The notes below the pieces were generated by a model. The model made no database searches and was not told where the DNA came from. It saw only the letters and a list, made by a program, of their open reading frames with translations. Source: Arenicellales bacterium (GTDB lineage: Bacteria > Pseudomonadota > Gammaproteobacteria > Arenicellales > JAJDZL01). Taken from it: 64,000 bases of DNA. Of this stretch, positions 8,203-16,453 are shown one piece after another (position 1 is the first letter of the stretch; each line of letters starts with the position of its first letter). The translations under genes and the position numbers were made by a program. The stretch is taken from NCBI GenBank assembly GCA_958295885.1, contig OY282380.1:3961070-4025069 (forward strand), read 5' to 3'.

Positions 8203-9552
8203 TCAGTTCTCGGTTAGGAATTCTTCTTCAACCCATTTCGTATGGAAATCACCACTTTGAAAAGCTGGTTGTCGCAAAAGTTTACAATGAAATCCAATCG
8301 TCGTATCAATCCCTTCGATCTGGAACGATTCCAGCGCGTTTTCAGCTCGCGCTAACGCATGGCTGCGATCATGTCCGTGCACAACCAGCTTTGCCACCAT
8401 TGAATCATAGTACGGACTGATCCGAAATGACTCATACGCATGCGTGTCAATTCGAACGCCCGAACCGGCAGGCACCCGCCACTTTTGAATCACTCCTGGC
8501 GATGGCTGAAATCCATCCATCCAATTTTCAGCGTTGATCCGAAATTCTATCGCATGCCCGACTGGACGCCGCTGGTCCAGTACTTCTGAGAGCGGTGCGC
8601 CCATCGCCAGACGCAGCTGAGCTTCGATCAGATCAATGCCGAATAAAAGCTCCGTAACTGGATGCTCTACCTGAATCCTCGTATTCATCTCGATGAAATA
8701 AGCCTGCTTAAGATCTTCAGTGACTATGAACTCAACGGTGCCCGCGCCTGCATATCCGATCGCCTCTCCCAATCGCACCGCACATTGATGCAGTTCATTT
8801 CGCAGTCGTTCCCCTAGAATAGGACAGGGAGATTCTTCCACAAGTTTCTGATAGCGTCGCTGCACTGTGCAGTCGCGCTCGCCCAACGCAGCTACGTTCC
8901 CATGCTGATCACCCAAAATTTGGACTTCAACATGTCGAACCCGAGTCAAATATTTTTCGAGATAGAGTGATGAATCTGAGAATGCGGCCTGAGCTTCTTG
9001 GGCAGCTTGCATAAATTCATGATGAAACTGCCGTTTTTCTGCAACAATGCGCATTCCGCGCCCGCCTCCGCCTCCGCGCGCCTTGATTAGAACTGGGAAT
9101 TCAACGCAAGACAGCGCTTCCATCGCAGCTTCAACATCTTCAAAAGCAGCTAAGGAACCGGGCACGACCGGAACATTCAGTTCCTTGCACTTGGCTCTCG
9201 CCTGAGCTTTGTCACCCATCAGACGCACGCAGTCCGCGGAAGGCCCGATAAACTGAATTCCTTCAGATTCACAAATACGCACGAACGAAGGGTTTTCTGA
9301 TAGAAATCCGTATCCCGGATGGATCGCATCACAATTCAGGGATTGAGCGACATGAATGATGGCATTCTGATTCAGGTAACTCAAGCCAGTGACAGAAGGT
9401 CCGATTCGAACAGAACAGTCGGCTTGCAGTCTATGAAGTGATCGTGAATCCGCCTCCGTGTAAACCGCAACGCTCTCCAATCCCAAATTGCGGCAGGCCT
9501 GTACGACTCGCAGGGCGATTTCTCCACGATTAGCGATCAGGACTCTTTTCAT
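8203..9552 (-). CDS. Biotin carboxylase (AccC/PycA type)
   Basis: 449 aa, standard length for a stand-alone biotin carboxylase that makes carboxybiotin from bicarbonate, ATP and a biotinylated carrier. It starts KRVLIANRGEIALRVVQACR, with HPGYGFLSEN, FIGPS and MGDKAQAR; the glycine-rich ATP loop KARGGGGGRGMR lies at about residues 157-168 and the catalytic EMNTRIQVEHPVTE near 290. It is the first gene of the seven-gene minus-strand operon. The promoter must lie in the 220 bp shared with the divergent biotin-carrier gene. With the carboxyltransferase and the carrier it makes a complete three-part carboxylase. Because acetyl-CoA carboxylase needs its own biotin carboxylase, this copy is probably specialised for the pathway, but that can only be tested from the rest of the genome. 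Confidence 0.93.
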   Translation of the reverse strand: MKRVLIANRGEIALRVVQACRNLGLESVAVYTEADSRSLHRLQADCSVRIGPSVTGLSYLNQNAIIHVAQSLNCDAIHPGYGFLSENPSFVRICESEGIQFIGPSADCVRLMGDKAQARAKCKELNVPVVPGSLAAFEDVEAAMEALSCVEFPVLIKARGGGGGRGMRIVAEKRQFHHEFMQAAQEAQAAFSDSSLYLEKYLTRVRHVEVQILGDQHGNVAALGERDCTVQRRYQKLVEESPCPILGERLRNELHQCAVRLGEAIGYAGAGTVEFIVTEDLKQAYFIEMNTRIQVEHPVTELLFGIDLIEAQLRLAMGAPLSEVLDQRRPVGHAIEFRINAENWMDGFQPSPGVIQKWRVPAGSGVRIDTHAYESFRISPYYDSMVAKLVVHGHDRSHALARAENALESFQIEGIDTTIGFHCKLLRQPAFQSGDFHTKWVEEEFLTEN

Positions 9553-9772
9553 CTCACTTCTGATTTCTTCCGACTGATTTCAAGCACCAGCATATTCTTC
9601 ATTGGCAGCAGATTGCCTGAATGACTTGCACGCAAAACATATATTGTTGGTATATTAAAATTCATTATGGCTTAAATATTCGAGCAATTTTTTTACTGGT
9701 TCTTGAATTACGCGAAGAATCGGAAATACTGAATCAAATACTGCTTTACATCAGGATCGATAGGATAGAAAG
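9553..9772. promoter_or_regulatory. Divergent promoter region between the catabolic operon and accB-TRAP genes
   Basis: This 220-bp spacer separates two oppositely read gene sets of one apparent pathway, so both promoters and any operator should be here. The middle, about 9640-9700, is markedly AT-rich and contains ATATATTGTTGGTATATT, a partly symmetric stretch that could be a -10 region or operator. I see no clear consensus -35/-10 pair. The carrier gene has a weak AGGATAG ribosome-binding site just before its TTG start. No regulator gene is adjacent. Confidence 0.4.
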
Positions 9773-10258
9773 TTGACGCTGACTTATCGCGATATTGCCG
9801 ACATTCTGAAAGCGATTGACGAATCAGAAGCAGAAGAAATCAATATTGAAGTTGAAGGCCTTCGGCTTTCCGTCAGAAAAAGAACGAGCGCAGGTCCGTC
9901 TTCCGCTTTGGCCCAAACCGTTGCCTCTGTTCCAGAACCAGCTCCGCCAGAGCCGCAAAATACGGCTTCAATCTCAGAATCTTCCGTGACGGAAACCGTA
10001 GTGCAGGAAGGCTATCGCGCCGTTCGTTCGCCCATGGTGGGCACGTTCTACCGGCGTCCCAATCCAGAATCGGACCCTTTTGTTGAGTCCGGTGCCAAGA
10101 TTTCTGCAGGCGATCCATTATGTCTCATCGAAGTAATGAAACTGTACACGACAATTGAATCACCAGTCAATGGATCAATTGTCTCAATTTTCGCCGAAGA
10201 CGGTCAGCTTGTTGAGTTCGATCAACAGCTGTTTCTGATTGAAACCGAATTACATTAA
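9773..10258 (+). CDS. Biotin carboxyl carrier protein (AccB-like)
   Basis: 161 aa biotin carrier. The N-terminal segment (residues 1-37: YRDIADILKAIDESEAEEI, then VEGLRLSVRKR) matches AccB. A proline/alanine-rich linker (about 40-70) and the biotinyl domain follow, with VRSPMVGTFYRRPNP and the biotinylation motif EVMKL, where Lys is the attachment site. It begins with TTG at 9773, preceded by AGGATAG. Although it looks like the AccB of acetyl-CoA carboxylase, no accC follows it as in a housekeeping accBC operon. Instead it faces a biotin carboxylase and carboxyltransferase that lack a carrier, and it is followed by TRAP transporter genes. I infer that it serves that carboxylase. Confidence 0.9.
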   Translation: MTLTYRDIADILKAIDESEAEEINIEVEGLRLSVRKRTSAGPSSALAQTVASVPEPAPPEPQNTASISESSVTETVVQEGYRAVRSPMVGTFYRRPNPESDPFVESGAKISAGDPLCLIEVMKLYTTIESPVNGSIVSIFAEDGQLVEFDQQLFLIETELH

Positions 10259-10331
10259 AACGTATTAAAGATTTATTCGAGAAATTTATAGAGTAAATTC
10301 AATTCAAATTCATTAGCAAGGAGGATGCAAA

Positions 10332-11399
10332 ATGAGAAAATTATTCAAAAGCTCGCTGGCTTTGATGTTGCTGTTCGTCAGCACCGCAGGAATTCAAACT
10401 GCGAAAGCCCAGGACTTCGTTTCAATCCTGACCTGCCCATTTGGCTGCGGCGTCATGGAAGGGAACACGATCTTCGGAAATGTTCTTGCACGCAGCGGGA
10501 GCAACCTGTTCATCTCCGCACAGGAAACTCCGGGTTACATGTACAACGTCCGTGTTATGGCATCGGACACGCGCCGACATAAACACACGGTTTTCGGCAC
10601 GGAAGACACAATCATTCAGCTCGCTCTCCATGGCGGGTCTGAAGACGTGAAAGAATACCTGCCCGACCCTATTGACGTCAAGTTTAAACTGCTGCACGGT
10701 GAAGCATATTGGTCTCAGGGCAAATTCTTCGTCACAACCGACCCGGAAATCAAAACGATTGAGGACATGAAAGGCAAACGCGTTTCCGTTGGACTGCTCG
10801 GACAGAGTGACTGGGGTGTCTACCCACGTCTTTTCCTGAAGCACGCTTACGGAATCGATCGATCCAATACGGACATTCGACTGCTGAATCCAGGTGGTCT
10901 CACCCAGCAGTTGATTGACGGAACGACGGATGTCTGCGTAACCGGTTACGGCACTGACCCATCACAATCCTTCCATCTGAAAAGTGGTCCACTTCGAAAG
11001 TTGGAAGCCGCGGGCAAGAAACTATATTACATACCCATGGATCAATGGGCGATCGACAAGATGAATGAAAAATTTGGCACAACCTGGCTGGGCATGACGA
11101 TCAAAGCTGGAACTCTGCCTCATCAGGAAGAAGACTTCCTTGCAGGTTTCAATCGCGGCTACAAAGCGGTTCATCCAGATTTTCCAGAACAGTTAGCTTA
11201 CGATTACGTCGTTGCTACACATAAACATCTTGATGAGATGCGAGAACTGAACGCGTTGTGGCAAGTCCTGACCGAAGACATGATGGTGGATGGATTGTCC
11301 GAAGAAAACACCCATCCAGGTGCAGTTCGAGCGTATCAAGATCTCGGAATCTGGGACAAACGAACAAACTTCGTACCTGTAACGTACCCAGGTTCATAG
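10332..11399 (+). CDS. TAXI family TRAP transporter substrate-binding protein
   Basis: 355 aa periplasmic solute receptor with a clear Sec signal peptide (MRKLFKSS, hydrophobic core, AKA cleavage site after residue 26). A strong AGGAGG site lies nine bases before the ATG. The body fits the TAXI group: EDMKGKRVSVGLLGQSDWGVYPRLFLKHAYGI is the characteristic binding block, and KLYYIPMDQWAIDKMNEKFG follows. TAXI proteins capture organic acids or amino acids and deliver them to a fused TRAP permease, here encoded next (11502-13415). It shares a transcription unit with the biotin-carrier gene (73 bp spacing). Because it sits on the divergent arm of the BKACE operon, it probably imports that pathway's substrate. 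The ligand is not predictable from sequence. Confidence 0.88.
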   Translation: MRKLFKSSLALMLLFVSTAGIQTAKAQDFVSILTCPFGCGVMEGNTIFGNVLARSGSNLFISAQETPGYMYNVRVMASDTRRHKHTVFGTEDTIIQLALHGGSEDVKEYLPDPIDVKFKLLHGEAYWSQGKFFVTTDPEIKTIEDMKGKRVSVGLLGQSDWGVYPRLFLKHAYGIDRSNTDIRLLNPGGLTQQLIDGTTDVCVTGYGTDPSQSFHLKSGPLRKLEAAGKKLYYIPMDQWAIDKMNEKFGTTWLGMTIKAGTLPHQEEDFLAGFNRGYKAVHPDFPEQLAYDYVVATHKHLDEMRELNALWQVLTEDMMVDGLSEENTHPGAVRAYQDLGIWDKRTNFVPVTYPGS

Positions 11400-11425
11400 T
11401 TTCCTTTCAATCTTTTTCTGATTAT

Positions 11426-11459
11426 CGCCGTCTGATGTCAAAAACTGCATCAGGCGGCG
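11426..11459 (+). terminator. Strong hairpin between TRAP receptor and permease genes
   Basis: CGCCGTCTGATG at 11426-11437 pairs with CATCAGGCGGCG at 11448-11459, giving a 12-bp stem with one G-U pair and a 10-nt loop. There is no long T-run after it. It lies 26 bp after the receptor stop codon, so it may protect the upstream message from 3' decay or partly terminate transcription, giving more receptor than permease. Confidence 0.6.
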
Positions 11460-11501
11460 ACGTTTCAGCCAGCTTCTGACCCGCTTCATGCCCGCAATCT
11501 A

Positions 11502-13415
11502 ATGCTGTCTGCCGAAAACCTCCATCGCAAAATTCTACTGGTTTTTACGGTGCTGGGCACGATACTCACACTCTATATCGGCATCTCCGTTTTCGGTTTG
11601 ATCAGCAACTCCAAAATTTTCTATTCAACTTTCGTCTTCTTGGTGATGTGTATGGCCTCACTGCTTGCATTCAAGGATTTGCTGGAGGACCGCCTGAAGA
11701 AAGTTCAAAGAAAATTCTGGAAGATTCGATTGGGCATCGCAACGGTTGGAACAATTCTCGCAGTGTTTGGTTCCGGTTATGTCCGCATCAATACCTTGCG
11801 TCTCGATTCAGTTCATCCATTCTTCGAGTCGTTCGACATCACAATAGGCGTGCTCATGGTCACCGGCGTGCTGATTCTCAACTTTTTACATTGGGGTTGG
11901 CTTCTAACCTCTCTGATTGTCATTGTCGTCTGCTATTTTTTCTTTGGCTATCTTGTGCCCTATCCAATATTGCAGCTGCCGCAATACGACGTTGGGTTCG
12001 TGATCCATTATTTGGGGCTCGGCGTGAGCGAGGGCATGTTCTGGCTGGCGAGACTGGCCGCAGACAAACTGTACTTCCTAGTGATTTTTGCAGCCATCCT
12101 GCTTGGTGTAGGAATGCTCAAGATGGTGATCGAAATTGGTAAAGTAACCGGGCGAAGAGTGCAGGGAGGAGCGGCGTTTCCAGCGATCATAGGAAGCGGC
12201 ATCGTAGCCTCGGTAATGGGACAGGCTGTGTCCAATGTCGTTCTCACAGGACGATTGACGATTCCAATGATGAAGAACCACGGTTACCGCAAGGATATGG
12301 CCGGAGCCATTGAAGCGGTTGCTTCGACGTCAGGACAGATCATGCCGCCCATTCTGGGATTGGCCGGCTTCGTCATCGCTCTATTTTTGAATATTCCCTA
12401 CATTGAAGTTGCACTCGCTGCATTAATTCCCGCGCTTTTGTTTCTAAGTGGAACCACATTTGGCGTCATCATCTGTGCGAAACACGAAAAGCTGGAACAA
12501 ATGAAAGACGTTGTCGACACGCAGGCAATCTGGCGCATGTTTCCGACATTTTTCATTTCTTTTGCAGCGGTAGTCATCCTGCTGGTCGGGTACTACTCTC
12601 CCGCAATTGCCGGAGTCGTAGGAATTGCACTGGCGGTCGGACTGTGCCCGTTACAGGGTCGTTATCGACCCAAACTGAAGGAGATGTACGATGCTTATGT
12701 CGACGGACTGATCATCGTCACCCTGCTGTCGCTGCTGCTCGTCGCCATCGGTCCCCTGGCGCAAACTTTCTTAACGACCAATCTTTCAAATCGACTGGCC
12801 ATCATGTTGGTTAAAGTTCTGCCGGAAAGCCAATTTTTGCTTTTGCTTGGGACGATGATAGTCTCTCTCTTTCTCGGAATGGGCCTGCCGACTCCCGTAG
12901 CCTATGTTGTCGTTTCCCTCACGCTGGTTCCATTTCTGCAGCAGGGAGGAATTGAAGCGATCCTGGCACACTTTTTTGTGTTTTACTTTGCAGTGTTTTC
13001 TACGCTGACTCCGCCAGTCGCTGTCAGCGCCCTCGCAGCAGCAAAACTATCAGGGGGTACGTTTCTTGGAACTGCCATCGATGGAATGAAGCTGATGCTG
13101 ACGACGTTCATCATTCCGTATGGATTTGTCTACCATCCAGAACTGTTGTCTTTCCCTGACATCAGCTGGGCCGTCGCGCCTCCCATTTTGCTGATCCTAT
13201 TGTTGCAGTGGTCATCATCCGTCGTGTGCTACGGATATTTCATTCGAGATCTGAACTGGCCAGAACGCTGGTCGTTTCTTGCAGTAACCGCGGTCGGTTT
13301 CAGCTATCTGATCAACGAACGAAATATTGAACTCATCGCTTTGATCGTTTTACTCGCTCTCTCAGTAGGCTGGGTATTCCGCACTCGACACAGACACGTT
13401 GTCGCAGACAGATAA
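11502..13415 (+). CDS. TRAP transporter permease, fused 4TM-12TM (TAXI-associated)
   Basis: 637 aa polytopic membrane protein. The first about 150 residues hold four hydrophobic helices corresponding to the small DctQ-type subunit. The remaining about 480 residues form the large DctM-type subunit with signature stretches such as GIVASVMGQAVSNVVLTGRLTIPMM, STSGQIMPPILGLAGFVIA and FLGMGLPTPVAYVVVSLTL. Such fusions are usual for TAXI systems. The transporter would use an ion gradient across the inner membrane to bring in the solute bound by the upstream receptor. The ATG at 11502 has no strong ribosome-binding site, so translation may partly depend on the upstream gene. The gene is followed by about 600 bp of non-coding DNA and then the distal end of the CRISPR array. 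Confidence 0.9.
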   Translation: MLSAENLHRKILLVFTVLGTILTLYIGISVFGLISNSKIFYSTFVFLVMCMASLLAFKDLLEDRLKKVQRKFWKIRLGIATVGTILAVFGSGYVRINTLRLDSVHPFFESFDITIGVLMVTGVLILNFLHWGWLLTSLIVIVVCYFFFGYLVPYPILQLPQYDVGFVIHYLGLGVSEGMFWLARLAADKLYFLVIFAAILLGVGMLKMVIEIGKVTGRRVQGGAAFPAIIGSGIVASVMGQAVSNVVLTGRLTIPMMKNHGYRKDMAGAIEAVASTSGQIMPPILGLAGFVIALFLNIPYIEVALAALIPALLFLSGTTFGVIICAKHEKLEQMKDVVDTQAIWRMFPTFFISFAAVVILLVGYYSPAIAGVVGIALAVGLCPLQGRYRPKLKEMYDAYVDGLIIVTLLSLLLVAIGPLAQTFLTTNLSNRLAIMLVKVLPESQFLLLLGTMIVSLFLGMGLPTPVAYVVVSLTLVPFLQQGGIEAILAHFFVFYFAVFSTLTPPVAVSALAAAKLSGGTFLGTAIDGMKLMLTTFIIPYGFVYHPELLSFPDISWAVAPPILLILLLQWSSSVVCYGYFIRDLNWPERWSFLAVTAVGFSYLINERNIELIALIVLLALSVGWVFRTRHRHVVADR

Positions 13416-14024
13416 TCTATTGGACATATTTTGTAGTGACTCTTGTTACTAGTAGGATAGAGATCAACAAGAAGCATCGAGTGATCAATACTTGTTGCAA
13501 ATTTCTAAGGTCGCTCGTCAAATACTAACCCTACAGGGCTACAAGAATTGTTGACACAGTTTGATCAATCCTTAAACTCCGAAAAAGAGCATAAGCGTTG
13601 ATATAAGAATCCAAACCATCATCAGCATTAACTTCAGTAAAAATTTTCTAGTTTGACTTGGATGAAGAAAAAAGCTGATTTTTATTCGAATTTTCTTGCC
13701 TTGCCGCACCTTCTATGCCATCTTGACCGACTTTCAGGAGCTGTTGGGGATGAATATCGCTGGTACCAATCTGATGGGTGTTGTCGCGTGAAGATCGGAT
13801 GTTGTCAATTATTTTCTATGGATTAATAGGTGCGACATCGCCCAATTTGAAATTAGCCAAAATCAATTCAACGAAATCAGAGCATTAGAAACTTGAAAAA
13901 GAAGAATCTCAATAAACCATCAAAGTCAGCAAAAGAGATTCTCAAGAGACAAAATTGGGCCTAAAAATTGCGCTTGTGAGTGGGTTAATTTTCGACCGCG
14001 ATGGTAGGTTCAAATTGAACTGTA
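13416..14024. other. Non-coding spacer between TRAP permease and CRISPR trailer
   Basis: No convincing gene was found in these 609 bp. The stretch is AT-rich. AGAATCTC (13903-13910) and GAGATTCT (13935-13942) form an 8-bp inverted repeat with a 24-nt loop. A short GC-richer patch at about 13690-13800 reads, in broken frames, like decayed coding sequence, but I cannot name it. Position-wise this is the trailer side of the array. Confidence 0.5.
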
Positions 14025-15732
14025 CCCAATAACCGCCTACTCGGCGGTAAACCAACAGTCACACATTCAACGATATCCTTTCGCTTTCTAAGCCGCCTAC
14101 TCGGCGGTAAACAAATCTGCAATTCGTAGCGCGTGTCTTTTGTTTTTCTAAGCCGCCTACTCGGCGGTAAACAAAACCAACGGTACTTTTCATGCCGACT
14201 TCAATTTCTAAGCCGCCTACTCGGCGGTAAACGTGACCAGCTCGGTTTTCGCGGCATCGCACTCTTTCTAAGCCGCCTACTCGGCGGTAAACCCTCATCT
14301 ACACCGATGTTGATGAGTTGTTCTTTTCTAAGCCGCCTACTCGGCGGTAAACTGACACAACAGGAAATTGAAGATGCTTTCGTCTTTCTAAGCCGCCTAC
14401 TCGGCGGTAAACCACCATCGAGCTGACTTCGAACGTGTCCTGCGTTTCTAAGCCGCCTACTCGGCGGTAAACAATATCCGCGCCAGTGATCCATTTATTG
14501 AGCCTTTCTAAGCCGCCTACTCGGCGGTAAACCTCCACAATCCCCGCATACGACTGAGGCATCCTTTCTAAGCCGCCTACTCGGCGGTAAACACCGCAGC
14601 CGCCGGTGAAGTCTGCGTTACTGCTTTCTAAGCCGCCTACTCGGCGGTAAACAATTTCAATCGCCCCGACGGTGCGGATGCCCTTTTCTAAGCCGCCTAC
14701 TCGGCGGTAAACATGGTCGTCGCTATCGCGGTGGCAGTGATGCGTTTCTAAGCCGCCTACTCGGCGGTAAACAACGGCTGGGCGGCAATGATGCGCCTGG
14801 CAATTTTCTAAGCCGCCTACTCGGCGGTAAACATCTGAGGCGATGGGGCTTATTGAGGATGCACTTTCTAAGCCGCCTACTCGGCGGTAAACGGAATCCG
14901 TAACATCTTTGGCAATCCTGACCATTTCTAAGCCGCCTACTCGGCGGTAAACATGATGCGTTGCTTGCTGATTGCGAGCTCTATTTTCTAAGCCGCCTAC
15001 TCGGCGGTAAACGCAATTGGCGGCCCGATTCAGATTGCTGGTGATTTCTAAGCCGCCTACTCGGCGGTAAACAAAGAATTAGCGGATATGCGAGTTGAAG
15101 TTGATTTCTAAGCCGCCTACTCGGCGGTAAACAGCAGACTGAACTTTATGCGGTTCTTATCGCCTTTCTAAGCCGCCTACTCGGCGGTAAACAAATGCTG
15201 CTCAACTCCGGTATGTATGTCATCTTTCTAAGCCGCCTACTCGGCGGTAAACTTTTGTCGAGCACCAACATCGGCACCATTGATTTTCTAAGCCGCCTAC
15301 TCGGCGGTAAACGCATCCGCGTCCTGGATGAGGTCGTACGACATTTTCTAAGCCGCCTACTCGGCGGTAAACATCTTCAGGTCTGCGTATCTGCCGGGAT
15401 AGCTTTTCTAAGCCGCCTACTCGGCGGTAAACAAGTCCATTTCAGACGAATTCACGGTGACCGTTTTCTAAGCCGCCTACTCGGCGGTAAACATGAACTT
15501 GCCAATTGCCCGATTCCACAGCGATTTCTAAGCCGCCTACTCGGCGGTAAACGCACAGGGCGGACCACTGCACGAATTCCGACGTTTCTAAGCCGCCTAC
15601 TCGGCGGTAAACTTGTCGAGGCGAAACTGGGTCAGGATTTCGAGTTTCTAAGCCGCCTACTCGGCGGTAAACAAATATCCGCATGTTATGAGTGCCGATA
15701 CACATTTCTAAGCCGCCTACTCGGCGGTAAAC
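14025..15732 (-). CRISPR. Type I-F CRISPR array, 29 repeats and 28 spacers
   Basis: A perfect 60-nt period holds throughout: a 28-nt repeat plus a 32-nt spacer, the standard type I-F geometry. Read on the minus strand the repeat starts GTTTACCGCC and ends GGCTTAGAAA, with a palindromic core GCCGCC TACT CGGCGG-like stem; this matches type I-F repeats (GTTCACTGCC...AAGAAA). Repeats begin at 14025 and every 60 nt up to 15705. All are identical except the one at 14025-14052, whose outer seven or eight bases have diverged, marking it as the old, trailer end. All 28 spacers differ from one another. The leader is therefore on the right (15733-15862), next to cas6f, and the newest spacer is 15673-15704. 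Identical repeats and no duplicated or lost units suggest recent activity. Confidence 0.98.
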
Positions 15733-15862
15733 TCGAATTATTATTACAATATTACCGTAAAATCAAATGTATAGAAAGAATCTCTAAGTTTTACCAACGA
15801 AAAACTCTTTCTTTATAACATGTTGTTTTTATTTACTATAATAATGATCGTGGCAAAATGGG
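15733..15862 (-). promoter_or_regulatory. CRISPR leader
   Basis: This AT-rich stretch lies between the stop of cas6f and the first intact repeat. It is where the array promoter and the integration-host-factor-bent insertion site of type I-F systems are expected. I see several A/T runs but no single promoter that stands out. Assignment rests on position and on the degenerate repeat being at the other end. Confidence 0.7.
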
Positions 15863-16447
15863 TTAAAATTCTGGAAGAGAACTTGTTGAAGATAATCCGT
15901 AACTATTGAACGTACAACCCGATAAATTTGGCACCTCTTCGCGCAAGACAAATAACTTGAACAATTGCCCAGTGTGTAAACTTCTAATTTTTATGAATGG
16001 TGCATCACTACGTTGCTCCTTAAAGCTAGCATATGGCAATGCTGCCTCCTTGAGTGTCAGATTTTCACGTTTTGCTTTTCTCCTGATGAGTCTCGCCGCG
16101 CTAGACTTTACATGCTCCCGCTTATAGCGTACATATCCAAGCACTTTGTATGGAACATGTCTTGTACTTGAGATATGAACATAGTCACTTAAATTAGTGA
16201 GACTATTGTAAATTTTCAAATTCTCGAGTTTTGATTTTTCATTTGCCAGTAAACGTAATTTACAACCTAACTGTTTGTTTACGTCGCTATACTCTGGGAA
16301 GGCAACTCCTACGGATGAATTACCATCCATGTTCAATTGCTCTACTAATGCTAAATGGACTTGATGGAATACTTTTTCCCAAAGGAAATATAAGTTAATC
16401 TCTGCATCTGGTAGTAAGGTAATTTCTACGTATACTTTCATTTCCAC
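15863..16447 (-). CDS. cas6f: Cas6f / Csy4 CRISPR RNA endoribonuclease
   Basis: 194 aa, close to the about 187 aa of the Pseudomonas Csy4. The enzyme cuts the array transcript at the base of the repeat hairpin and stays bound to the 3' end of each crRNA. The N-terminus MKVYVEITLLPDAEI is typical, and His31 in FHQVHLALVEQ corresponds to the catalytic His29 of Csy4. The segment VGVAFPEYSD matches the conserved GISFP-like block, and the basic region YVRYKREHVKSSAARLIRRKAKRE (residues about 117-140) matches the arginine-rich helix that grips the RNA stem. It is last in the csy gene order, six bases after csy3 and directly before the leader, the usual I-F arrangement. Confidence 0.95.
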   Translation of the reverse strand: MEMKVYVEITLLPDAEINLYFLWEKVFHQVHLALVEQLNMDGNSSVGVAFPEYSDVNKQLGCKLRLLANEKSKLENLKIYNSLTNLSDYVHISSTRHVPYKVLGYVRYKREHVKSSAARLIRRKAKRENLTLKEAALPYASFKEQRSDAPFIKIRSLHTGQLFKLFVLREEVPNLSGCTFNSYGLSSTSSLPEF

Positions 16448-16453
16448 ATGCTT

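Noticed and set aside
14059..15818. Long open frames with a 20-residue repeat on both strands across the CRISPR array
   Set aside because: They arise because the 60-nt repeat-spacer period is a multiple of three and the repeat has no stop in those frames; the sequence is a CRISPR array.
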